Of a stretch of 63,947 nt of DNA, positions 17,693-26,069 are shown piece after piece (position 1 is the stretch's first letter; every line of letters begins with the position of its first letter). A program made the position numbers and the translations under genes. The notes beneath the pieces are model-generated. The model saw nothing but the letters and a program-made list of their open reading frames with translations. It made no database searches and was not told the origin of the DNA. Source of the DNA: Lachnospiraceae bacterium (lineage in GTDB: Bacteria > Bacillota > Clostridia > Lachnospirales > Lachnospiraceae); assembly GCA_017619635.1 (NCBI GenBank), contig JAFZRZ010000011.1:1-63947 (forward strand), in the 5' to 3' direction.

Positions 17693-18313
17693 TTATTCAA
17701 TGATGTTCTTAAGTTCGTGATACAGTCTTGATACAGGTAGTCCAACCACGTTGTAGTAGTCGCCTTCTATCTTCTTTATATACTTTCCAAAGCTTCCCTG
17801 TATGCCGTAAGCCCCTGCCTTATCCAAAGGCTCTCCGCTGTCCACATACTCTTTTATCTCATCATCATCTATATCATAGACAAACACGTCTGTCTTTTCA
17901 TAAAAACTGTGCTCACCAACGCGTCCGTCTGATGACATAAACACAAAAGTCACTCCCGTATATACGCTGTGCTCTCTGCCTGAGAGCTTTTTAAGCATCT
18001 TTTTGGCATCCTCATCGTCCTTTGGTTTTCCAAGTATCTCGTCATTAAGGGCAACTATCGTATCAGAGCCTATGACTATAAGATCCCTGTCCTGAGCAAG
18101 TCCCGGATGATTCTCATTGTATGTCCTTATCCCGGATGCCACATCAAGCGCCTTTAACCTCGAGAGCTCGGTGCATACCTTTGACGGCTCAGTCTGTGAT
18201 ATCACCTCTTCACAGTTTGATGGCCATACCTCAAATTCAAAGCCTATCTGGGAAAGGAGTTCCTTTCTCCTTGGTGAATTTGAAGCAAGAATTATCTTAT
18301 AATCATTCTTCAT
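17693..18313 (-). CDS. maf: Maf-family nucleotide pyrophosphatase
   Basis: Maf proteins hydrolyse non-canonical or modified nucleoside triphosphates such as dTTP/UTP analogues. The 206-residue form begins MKNDYKIILASNSPRRKELL, the classic N-terminal signature, and carries the catalytic region GSDTIVALNDEILGKPKDDE and SGREHSVYTGV. The start at 18313 is chosen for this match and for a GAGGG ribosome site inside the end of the upstream reductase gene, which stops 2 bases earlier; translational coupling is likely. Confidence 0.94.
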   Translation of the reverse strand: MKNDYKIILASNSPRRKELLSQIGFEFEVWPSNCEEVISQTEPSKVCTELSRLKALDVASGIRTYNENHPGLAQDRDLIVIGSDTIVALNDEILGKPKDDEDAKKMLKKLSGREHSVYTGVTFVFMSSDGRVGEHSFYEKTDVFVYDIDDDEIKEYVDSGEPLDKAGAYGIQGSFGKYIKKIEGDYYNVVGLPVSRLYHELKNIIE

Positions 18314-18315
18314 AA

Positions 18316-19452
18316 CTAACCCTCGTAATGAGCGGCAACGAGTCTTAAGTTGTCCACTATGGGAAGATGCTGTGGACAAACTCCCTCACACTGGCCACAT
18401 CCTATGCATTCGCTGGCCTTTCCAAACTTGCTGCCTATCGTATTGTAAGTAGAGAAGTTCATGGTCCAGCCTTTCTTTTTCATATCTTCTCTCATATCCT
18501 CGTTATAAAGAGAAAAATACTGCGGTATGGCTATCTGCATCGGACAGCCTCCTGTACAGTATGAACAGCCGGTACAGGGTATCGCTATCTTCGAATTTAT
18601 CACATCAGCCACCTTAAAGCATAGCTTCTTCTCTTCTTCGGTAAGCGGGATAAACTCCTTCATATAGGAGATGTTGTCGTTCATCTGCTCAGTAGAGCTC
18701 ATGCCCGAAAGAACGACCATAACGCCATCCAAACTTGCAGCAAACCTTATAGCCCAGCTTGGTATAGAAAGGTTTGGATCTGCTTCCCTAAATATGTTCT
18801 GACCTGCCTCAGGAACATCTGCGAGTGTCCCTCCCTTTACAGGTTCCATGATGATGACAGGTTTACCATGTTTTCTTGCCACATCATAACATCCTTTTGA
18901 CTGTATCCATTCACTTGTCCAATCAAGATAATTGATCTGAAGCTGTACAAACTCCATCTCAGGATGATCCGTCAGTATCTTATCAAGGACTTTCGGCGAG
19001 TCATGGAAAGAAAAGCCTGCATGTTTTACCAGACCCTTTTCTTTTTTATCGAGCAGCCAGTTAAAGCAATCCAGCTCTTCATATTTTGAAAGCAGTGCCT
19101 CATCTATTCCATGTATAAGATAATAATCAAAATAGCCTGCACCTGTCTTTTCAAGCTGCTTTTCAAAGATCTTATCCCTGTCTGCCTTCGTATTGATAAA
19201 ACCTCCGTGAAGCTTGGTCGCAAGTGTGAACTTTTCTCTGTCATATCTTGATGTTAAAACCTTCTTTACTGTATCCTCACTGGCAAATCCGTTATACATC
19301 CATGCAGTATCAAAATACGTGAAACCATTCTCCATAAAGGCATCGACCATCTGACACACCTGATCGATATCGACACTGGCCTGATCCGCAGGATCCGTGA
19401 CAGGCATCCTCATCAAGCCAAATCCAAGTTTCTTTGCCGGTAAGAATTCCAT
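18316..19452 (-). CDS. Aldo/keto reductase with C-terminal 4Fe-4S ferredoxin-like domain
   Basis: The first ~280 residues form an AKR barrel (LGFGLMRMPV, FDTAWMYNG with the expected catalytic Asp/Tyr, LATKLHG with Lys, YYLIHG with His). Residues ~290-378 add two cysteine clusters, CTGCSYCTGGCP and CIGCGQCEGVCP, expected to bind iron-sulfur clusters. This two-part architecture is common in anaerobic Clostridia; the substrate is unknown. The gene ends with TAG, two bases before maf. A predicted extended -10 promoter lies about 80 bases upstream, divergent from rarA. Confidence 0.92.
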   Translation of the reverse strand: MEFLPAKKLGFGLMRMPVTDPADQASVDIDQVCQMVDAFMENGFTYFDTAWMYNGFASEDTVKKVLTSRYDREKFTLATKLHGGFINTKADRDKIFEKQLEKTGAGYFDYYLIHGIDEALLSKYEELDCFNWLLDKKEKGLVKHAGFSFHDSPKVLDKILTDHPEMEFVQLQINYLDWTSEWIQSKGCYDVARKHGKPVIIMEPVKGGTLADVPEAGQNIFREADPNLSIPSWAIRFAASLDGVMVVLSGMSSTEQMNDNISYMKEFIPLTEEEKKLCFKVADVINSKIAIPCTGCSYCTGGCPMQIAIPQYFSLYNEDMREDMKKKGWTMNFSTYNTIGSKFGKASECIGCGQCEGVCPQHLPIVDNLRLVAAHYEG

Positions 19453-19535
19453 ACAGCTTCCTCCAATACAACACTAAAACAGCAAACAACGCACTGCTAA
19501 CACAGCACTTTGCCAACAGATGCCCATACAAAATG

Positions 19536-19544
19536 ATTATATCA
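19536..19544 (-). promoter_or_regulatory. Extended -10 promoter for the aldo/keto reductase gene
   Basis: TGATATAAT on the minus strand (TG-N-TATAAT). No convincing -35 is seen. The predicted leader is about 75 bases long. Confidence 0.5.
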
Positions 19545-19587
19545 AATTCTGTCCCCTAAACATAGCAATTTATGATAGAATATCTGC

Positions 19588-20913
19588 ATGGACATCTTTG
19601 AATACATGAGAGAAACAACTAAAGAAAAAGAATCTCCGCTGGCAGCCAGACTGCGTCCTACAACGCTTGATGAAGTGGTCGGACAGGAGCATATCATAGG
19701 AAAGGATAAGCTGCTTTATCGTGCGATAAAAGCAGACAAACTCAGTTCCGTGATATTCTACGGTCCTCCGGGAACCGGAAAGACCACTCTTGCCAAAGTC
19801 ATCGCTGCAACAACGAGCAGTGAGTTCATGCAGATAAATGCGACAACCTCCGGTAAAAAAGATATGGAGGATGTTGTATCAAAAGCAAAAGACCTGCAGG
19901 GAATGTACGGTAAAAAGACGATACTTTTTATAGATGAGATCCACCGTTTTAATAAGGCACAACAGGATTATCTTCTGCCCTTTGTTGAGGACGGTACGAT
20001 AATACTTATAGGTGCTACCACAGAGAATCCTTACTTTGAGGTAAACGGAGCTCTTATCTCCCGCTCTCATATATTTGAGTTAAAGCCACTCTCTGTCGAT
20101 GATCTTAAAACCCTGATACTTCGTGCGGTCAATGACAGTGAAAAAGGTATGGGAGCATACGATGCCGATATAACGGATGAAGCCCTTGAAGGACTGGCCC
20201 AGATAGTAGACGGTGATGCGAGACATGCTCTCAATGCCATTGAGCTTGCGATACTGACCACAGAAAGATCAGATGATCAAAAGATTCATATAACAAAAGA
20301 AATAATCGAGGACTGCATACAGCGTAAAGTCATGCGATTTGACAAGACCGGTGACAATCACTATGACACGATCTCAGCATTTATAAAGAGTATGAGGGGA
20401 TCAGATCCGGATGCGGCTGTCTACTATCTTGCAAAGATGATAGAAAGCGGTGAGGATGTGAAATTCATAGCCAGAAGGATAATGATATGTGCGAGTGAGG
20501 ATGTAGGAAATGCAGATCCGCAGGCTCTTCAGGTTGCAGTGGCTGCCGCACAGGCGGTTGAAAGAGTAGGCTGGCCCGAATCAGGTATCATCCTTTCTCA
20601 GGCAGTCACATATGTGGCTACCGCGCCCAAGAGCAATGCTGCGGTATGCGCCATAGAAGCCGCCCAGAATACCGTAAGGGAAACAGGCAATCTTCCTGTA
20701 CCTCCCCATCTTCAGGATGCTCACTACAAAGGTGCTGCCAAACTTGGTCACGGGGTTGGATACAAATATGCTCATGATTATAAGAACAACTATGTCAAAC
20801 AGCAGTATCTTCCTTATGAGCTTTCGGGAAAAGAATTCTATAAGCCATCCGGCAACGGATATGAAGTAAAGATAAAAGAACATATGAAGAAGATAAAAGA
20901 AGAAGCCGAATAA
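19588..20913 (+). CDS. rarA: Replication-associated recombination protein A (AAA+ ATPase)
   Basis: RarA/MgsA is a clamp-loader-like ATPase acting at stalled forks. The 441-residue protein starts with the family opening PLAARLRPTTLDEVVGQEHI, then Walker A GPPGTGKTTLAK, Walker B FIDEIHRFNKAQQD, sensor ATTENPYFE and the C-terminal tetramerisation region (SDPDAAVYYLAKM, PEARII-type GWPESGIILSQA). No Shine-Dalgarno sequence precedes the ATG, and a -10-like box ends only 7-11 bases before it, so a very short leader is possible. Confidence 0.95.
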   Translation: MDIFEYMRETTKEKESPLAARLRPTTLDEVVGQEHIIGKDKLLYRAIKADKLSSVIFYGPPGTGKTTLAKVIAATTSSEFMQINATTSGKKDMEDVVSKAKDLQGMYGKKTILFIDEIHRFNKAQQDYLLPFVEDGTIILIGATTENPYFEVNGALISRSHIFELKPLSVDDLKTLILRAVNDSEKGMGAYDADITDEALEGLAQIVDGDARHALNAIELAILTTERSDDQKIHITKEIIEDCIQRKVMRFDKTGDNHYDTISAFIKSMRGSDPDAAVYYLAKMIESGEDVKFIARRIMICASEDVGNADPQALQVAVAAAQAVERVGWPESGIILSQAVTYVATAPKSNAAVCAIEAAQNTVRETGNLPVPPHLQDAHYKGAAKLGHGVGYKYAHDYKNNYVKQQYLPYELSGKEFYKPSGNGYEVKIKEHMKKIKEEAE

Positions 20914-20925
20914 GCTTCTTCTTTT
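20895..20925. terminator. Bidirectional terminator between rarA and the convergent kinase gene
   Basis: AAAAGAAGAAGC (20895-20906) and GCTTCTTCTTTT (20914-20925) form a perfect 12-bp stem with a 7-base loop that includes the rarA stop codon. A and T runs serve both strands. Confidence 0.7.
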
Positions 20926-20984
20926 ATGTTTTCCCACAAAAAGTGTTTATGTTTTGATCTAAATCTATATATCAGAGCTCACAT

Positions 20985-23567
20985 TTACCCGTTTATGATC
21001 TGTTTTATCTGCTCTGTCAGCCCAGCATAGTCTTCAGCAAATGACGGGTAATTCTCTTCGATATAGTCGGCTTCCAACTTAGATGCGGCTGTTTCCAGCT
21101 TAAGAGCTTTCTCTGACAGTTCAGCCGCTCCTATGGTCTTTGATGCGCTTTTGACTGCATGAATCCTGATCTCAAAATCATTCCATGCTTTTGCTTCAAA
21201 GAACTCATTGAGCTCACTGATTCTTTCAGCATAAGATCCAACATAATCGGATAACGTATCAAAGTAAAAATCCTTATCACCTGCACAGTAATGGATTCCT
21301 GATCTTGTATCAACTTTGATCTCTTCGAGTTTATCCAAAAAATCGTTTGAGTGTATCTTTACTGTATCACTGTCTGAAGATTCCGGTGCAAACTCCAATA
21401 TCTCATCTTCCTGCTCCTTTAACACATCCTCAGGCAGCCACTTGCGCAATTGCTCTTCAAGCTGTTCGACTTCGATCGGTTTTGAAAGATAGTCATGAAA
21501 TCCCGCTTCCAGATATTGTTCGCGTGCTCCGTTTATCGCATTGGCAGTTAATGCTATCACTGCTGTTTCAGGGACAATGAGATTCTCCTCTTTTATACGT
21601 GCCAGGGTTTCGATACCGTCCATCTTTGGCATCATATGATCCAAAAGGATCATATCGAATTTCTCTTTTCTCAAGCATTCGATAGCTTCAAGACCGGATC
21701 CGCAAACGTGCGGCGTGATGCCAAACAGACCAAGCAGGTTTTTGGCTACCTTAAGGTTCATCTCATTGTCATCAACTACGAGTATTTTAGCCTTTTCCGC
21801 CCTGAAAGTGATCGTATCTTTATTACATATCAATTCGGTCTTACCAGTATAATCGCCGATAGGTGTCTCATTGAGTATCTGCTGAGATATGGTGAAATAG
21901 AATGTGGAACCTTTTCCATATTCGCTTTCAACCTCTATCTTACTGTCCATCATACGAAGAAGGTTAACAACAATGGACATGCCAAGTCCTGTTCCTTCTA
22001 TGCTGTGATTCTTTTCAACATCAAGCCTCTCAAATGATTCGAAGAGCTTGGGCAGGTCTTCTTTTTTGATCCCGATACCGGTATCTTCTACTGACACAAA
22101 CAGTTCAATACGGTCACCCTCGCTTTTTTCTTTGCGCACGGTGAACTTAACATATCCCTGCTCCGTATATTTAACAGCATTTGTCAGGATATTCATTATA
22201 ACCTGTGATATCCTTACATCGTCTCCGAACATCTCAGAGGGAAGATTTTTATCGATATCAAGTATAAGATCCAGTTTTTTGGATCTTGCACGTTCAGTAA
22301 CGGTAGCCACGATATTATTTATAAGAGAAACAGTATCATAGCGTACGGGAACGATCTCCATCTTTCCTTCTTCGATCTTGGAGAAATCCAGTATGCTGTT
22401 TATCAGATAAAGCAGTGTTTTTCCTGCATTCTGAATATTTGTTGCGTATTCCAAAATGTTCCCGTTATGTGTTTCGCGAAGGATCATCTCGTTCATTCCA
22501 AGAACGGCATTGATAGGAGTCCTTATCTCATGCGACATACTCGAAAGGAATGATGATTTCGCCTCACTTGCTGCCATTGCACGTTCGGATAAAATGAGAA
22601 GTCTCTCTCTCTCGTCACGTTCTTTCCTTGTTCGCTTTAGGATCACCGATACCGTAAATATAAGTATTATCATAACGAACAAGAATAACACGATATTACC
22701 GATGATGATCATCAAAAACTCTTTACTGATCGATGTCGGGGCACTTCTTACAACCAGATACCAACCCAGGTATTCAACATATTTTGATACTGCAAATTCA
22801 TTATTGCTTGTTGTCTGATACTTGTATTCATCGGTTTCTTCCTGGCTCAGCACTTCTGTATCAAGCCATGCGTTTTCAATGTTGATATCATCAGTGTCGA
22901 CCTGTACAAGGCCATTCTTATCTACAAGGTTTATCTTGACATCATATTCTTTTTCAGCCTTAAGAAAGAGCTCCTGAAGGTTCGTCATCTTGACTCCGAC
23001 ACCGCATACACCCAAAAGTTCTCCGTTCTCGTCCTCTATTCTGGCATTCACAAAGACAGTCCACTGATTTTTGTTCATCTCATCGCTGTCTACATCAAGA
23101 TCATACGGCTTGTTTTTTTCGACAAATATCGAGTACCAGATATCGTGATCATCATTCTCAGGATCAACGATCTTATTGAGTCCTTCATATGTATAATACC
23201 TTCTGCTTTTTTCAGAGATCAAAAATGCCGAATCATACTCAAGCCCGTTCTTAACACTGCTCAGATACTGCTGCATCACAGCAATAGCCTCATCCTCGCT
23301 CATGGAATCCTCATTCTTGATAAACTCAGAGAGGAAATCATTGCAGGCCATTGTTTTTGCAACTATGATAGGCTCATTTAAACTGCTTGAGATCGAATCA
23401 TATATCCGGTATGTGAGCATTGTATCAATTTCTTTGGTGTTTTCTCTTGCAAGCGAAGCTAATGACCAGATCGAAACAATGATAGCAAGCACGAAACTTA
23501 TCGTAACTGCCGCAAAAATATAAAACATGTTTCTATTGCGGTTATTCTTCTTATCTTTAACAGACAT
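20985..23567 (-). CDS. Hybrid sensor histidine kinase with Cache sensor, receiver and Hpt
   Basis: An 860-residue receptor: membrane helix at about 14-40, outside dCache-like region (43-280, WYSIFVEKNKPYDLD), second helix (284-310), HisKA (SHEIRTPINAVLG, His346), HATPase (LTNAVKYT, GTGLGMS), receiver (LLDHMMPKMDG, Asp643) and Hpt (RIHAVKSASK, His803). The kinase half is closely similar to that of the 1491-residue kinase, including the shared NAVLGMNEMILRE block, so the two are paralogues. The start at 23567 (MSVKDKKNN) follows GGGGAGAGA; the ORF could extend 16 residues upstream. No regulator gene with a DNA-binding domain lies nearby. Confidence 0.9.
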   Translation of the reverse strand: MSVKDKKNNRNRNMFYIFAAVTISFVLAIIVSIWSLASLARENTKEIDTMLTYRIYDSISSSLNEPIIVAKTMACNDFLSEFIKNEDSMSEDEAIAVMQQYLSSVKNGLEYDSAFLISEKSRRYYTYEGLNKIVDPENDDHDIWYSIFVEKNKPYDLDVDSDEMNKNQWTVFVNARIEDENGELLGVCGVGVKMTNLQELFLKAEKEYDVKINLVDKNGLVQVDTDDINIENAWLDTEVLSQEETDEYKYQTTSNNEFAVSKYVEYLGWYLVVRSAPTSISKEFLMIIIGNIVLFLFVMIILIFTVSVILKRTRKERDERERLLILSERAMAASEAKSSFLSSMSHEIRTPINAVLGMNEMILRETHNGNILEYATNIQNAGKTLLYLINSILDFSKIEEGKMEIVPVRYDTVSLINNIVATVTERARSKKLDLILDIDKNLPSEMFGDDVRISQVIMNILTNAVKYTEQGYVKFTVRKEKSEGDRIELFVSVEDTGIGIKKEDLPKLFESFERLDVEKNHSIEGTGLGMSIVVNLLRMMDSKIEVESEYGKGSTFYFTISQQILNETPIGDYTGKTELICNKDTITFRAEKAKILVVDDNEMNLKVAKNLLGLFGITPHVCGSGLEAIECLRKEKFDMILLDHMMPKMDGIETLARIKEENLIVPETAVIALTANAINGAREQYLEAGFHDYLSKPIEVEQLEEQLRKWLPEDVLKEQEDEILEFAPESSDSDTVKIHSNDFLDKLEEIKVDTRSGIHYCAGDKDFYFDTLSDYVGSYAERISELNEFFEAKAWNDFEIRIHAVKSASKTIGAAELSEKALKLETAASKLEADYIEENYPSFAEDYAGLTEQIKQIING

Positions 23568-23667
23568 GTATATCTCTCCCCAAAAGTTAGTTCTTAATAA
23601 GATTTGCTTTTTCACATGAGACTTATGGTTGTAATATTGCGATATATATCAAAATAAACGGGATCAT

Positions 23668-24774
23668 TCACACCGTTATACCATTATCTTCCATAAAGGC
23701 CTGAATCCTCTTATATCTCTCACAGATCGCACTATGAGCTTTCCCCGGGATCCAGCTTCCATTGTGATGGTGTAAAGTATAACTTATTTCGGTCTTATAG
23801 ACAATCCCGGTATCAAAGCTTTTTCCTGTAAGCATCTCAAAAGGATATACCGTAATGTCCTCTACAGACTGAAAGCCTCCGTTTTTCTTAAGGCCATGCT
23901 TTTCAATGACCTGGGTATAACGCACCGGACAGGTGGAATTGTCCCACATTCCATCCTCTCTTAAATACGGCCTGTTCTCATAACTCTCACAGATCTCCTT
24001 AAGGATCGGATGATTTGGTCTTGCTCCCATTCCGGAGCCGCATTCGATACGATCCAGGGACTCAAAGCCCATATAGGCATCATTGTACAAAAGATCATCA
24101 ATGGGACGAAGCATCTCTACATCCAGATCCATATATACACCGCCATACCTGTAAAGCAGATCCGCCCTGGCATAATCTGATGCAAAAGACCAGTTCTTAT
24201 GCACGACAGCCTGCTCAAAAAACAGACAGTCATCAGGTTTATATGTCTTTAGATTCCATATCCTGATCTCATAATCAGGAGAATACTTTCTCCAGGATTC
24301 CAGACATCTTTGGTACAGTTCAGGCATGGGATCACCCGAAAACCATATCCCATGGATTATCTTTGGTATTACCAGGGTATCATGTTTTCTAAAATCTGCC
24401 GGTGGCTTATCAACCGATAAAAGCAGCATATCCTCATATAAAGCTTCGAGATAAATGGATGGAATGGCTTTGATCTTAGCCAAGCCGTCATCTGATCGTA
24501 TCTGGGCAAGGATCTCCTCGTAACCGGTGACGGCAATAAGGATCACTGTGTTTTTGCTGTCCATCTTTGAGAGTTTCTCTTTTTTGATCCTGTCATATGA
24601 GCGCTCTTCCAAAACAGCATCAGACAATCCCGGAAAGTCAACAAAGCCTTTAAGATTATCTATCAGACCGCTTTTACACAAAAAAGGATATGTGATATTT
24701 CGAAAATGCTTTCCGCTGCCCCAGCAGACGATATCTTTTGTTTTTAACGTCTCAAAATATTCACTGATCTTCAT
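23668..24774 (-). CDS. DXD-type glycosyltransferase (capsular/OCH1-like, Gly_transf_sug fold)
   Basis: Residues ~135-368 match sugar-binding-region glycosyltransferases: IPKIIHGIWFSGDPMP, CLESWRKYSPDYEIRIWN, SDYARADLLYRYGGVYMDLD with the metal-binding DLD at 216-218. The first ~130 residues form a separate module (CWGSGKHFRNITYPFL, NTVILIAVTGYEEI) that looks like a Rossmann-type domain often fused to such enzymes; its role is not known. The product is probably a surface glycan, but no other glycan cluster is adjacent. The ATG lies about 18 bases after the malic-enzyme terminator and has only a weak ribosome site. Confidence 0.8.
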   Translation of the reverse strand: MKISEYFETLKTKDIVCWGSGKHFRNITYPFLCKSGLIDNLKGFVDFPGLSDAVLEERSYDRIKKEKLSKMDSKNTVILIAVTGYEEILAQIRSDDGLAKIKAIPSIYLEALYEDMLLLSVDKPPADFRKHDTLVIPKIIHGIWFSGDPMPELYQRCLESWRKYSPDYEIRIWNLKTYKPDDCLFFEQAVVHKNWSFASDYARADLLYRYGGVYMDLDVEMLRPIDDLLYNDAYMGFESLDRIECGSGMGARPNHPILKEICESYENRPYLREDGMWDNSTCPVRYTQVIEKHGLKKNGGFQSVEDITVYPFEMLTGKSFDTGIVYKTEISYTLHHHNGSWIPGKAHSAICERYKRIQAFMEDNGITV

Positions 24775-24792
24775 TATTGGATCTCATCATGT

Positions 24793-24830
24793 AAAAAAAG
24801 CCATGTCATCTCAGATGACACAGCCTTTTT
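24793..24830 (-). terminator. Terminator after the malic enzyme gene
   Basis: A hairpin built on GTCATC/GATGAC with flanking GCC/GGC. Mismatches read as A-C on the plus strand become G-U pairs on the minus strand, and seven T follow there, so it works for the minus-strand transcript. Confidence 0.75.
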
Positions 24831-24842
24831 ATTTTTGTTTTG

Positions 24843-25997
24843 TTATTTTATGCAGGCTTTAACAGCTTCAGCCACCTTTATTGCAACCTGGGGATCAAAA
24901 GCCTCAGGCATTACATTATCCTCACTGAGTTTGTCTTCGGGAACAAGATCTGCTATAGCAAGTGCGGCTGCAAGTTTCATCTCCTCTGTTATCTGTCTTG
25001 CTCTTCCTTCAAGAGCACCCTTAAAGATTCCGGGGAATGCAACTACGTTGTTTACCTGGTTGGGGAAATCACTTCTTCCTGTACCTACAACACGAGCACC
25101 TGCCGCCTTTGCTTCATCAGGCATGATCTCCGGAACGGGATTTGACATTGCAAAGATGATCGCATCCTTGTTCATGCTCCTTACCATATCCTGGGTTACT
25201 GTTCCGGGTGCGCTGACTCCGATAAAGATATCCGCACCCTTTATAACATCTGCAAGCTTACCCTTCTCATCGTTGGGATTTGTGATCTCAAGCATCTGCT
25301 TCTTTGATGAGTTAAGGTCTGTTCTCTCAGAACTTATTGCTCCTGTTCTGTCACAGAGGATGGCTGTCTTGAATCCGTAGCTTAAAAGAAGCTTTGTTAT
25401 AGCTACACCTGCTGCTCCTGCTCCGTTAACTACGATCTTGCAGTCTTCTTTCTTCTTGTATCCGATAACCTTAAGTGCATTGATGATACCTGCAAGAACA
25501 ACAATAGCTGTTCCGTGCTGGTCATCATGGAATACAGGTATATCAAGAGTGGCTTTAAGTCTCTCTTCTATCTCAAAACATCTGGGTGCTGAGATATCCT
25601 CAAGGTTGATACCACCAAATGTGGGAGCAAGGTATGTGACTGTCTTTATTATCTCTTCTGTATCCTGTGTATCAAGGCAGATCGGAACAGCGTTAACACC
25701 ACCAAACTCCTTAAACAGTACAGCCTTTCCTTCCATAACCGGCATAGCTGCTTCAGGTCCGATATTTCCGAGTCCCAAAACCGCACTTCCGTCAGAAACG
25801 ACTGCTATAGTATTTGCTTTCCATGTATATTTATATGCTGCTTCCTTATCCTCGGCTATAACCTTACAGGGTTCTGCTACACCGGGAGTGTATGCAAGAG
25901 CCAAATCCTCTCTTGTCTTAACCTGGCTCTTTGCCGTTGTATCCAACTTACCGTTCCACTGTTCATGAAGCATTAAAGCTTTTTCTGCTGTTGTCAT
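24843..25997 (-). CDS. NAD(P)-dependent malic enzyme (malate dehydrogenase, decarboxylating)
   Basis: Converts malate to pyruvate and CO2. The 384-residue length fits the short bacterial type without a phosphotransacetylase domain. Seen are LALAYTPGVAEPC near the N-terminus, VVSDGSAVLGLGNIGPEAAMPVMEGK, the metal-binding VFHDDQHGTAIV and the nucleotide-binding VVNGAGAAGVAI. It lies downstream of murE with a 72-base gap holding a TATAAT-like box and ends at a terminator. Cofactor preference cannot be decided by eye. Confidence 0.93.
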   Translation of the reverse strand: MTTAEKALMLHEQWNGKLDTTAKSQVKTREDLALAYTPGVAEPCKVIAEDKEAAYKYTWKANTIAVVSDGSAVLGLGNIGPEAAMPVMEGKAVLFKEFGGVNAVPICLDTQDTEEIIKTVTYLAPTFGGINLEDISAPRCFEIEERLKATLDIPVFHDDQHGTAIVVLAGIINALKVIGYKKKEDCKIVVNGAGAAGVAITKLLLSYGFKTAILCDRTGAISSERTDLNSSKKQMLEITNPNDEKGKLADVIKGADIFIGVSAPGTVTQDMVRSMNKDAIIFAMSNPVPEIMPDEAKAAGARVVGTGRSDFPNQVNNVVAFPGIFKGALEGRARQITEEMKLAAALAIADLVPEDKLSEDNVMPEAFDPQVAIKVAEAVKACIK

Positions 25998-26069
25998 TTA
26001 TCAATACCTCTGTTTCTAAAAAATGTCCTAAAACCACCTTGATTATAATAAACTAAACGTTATCTCTTA

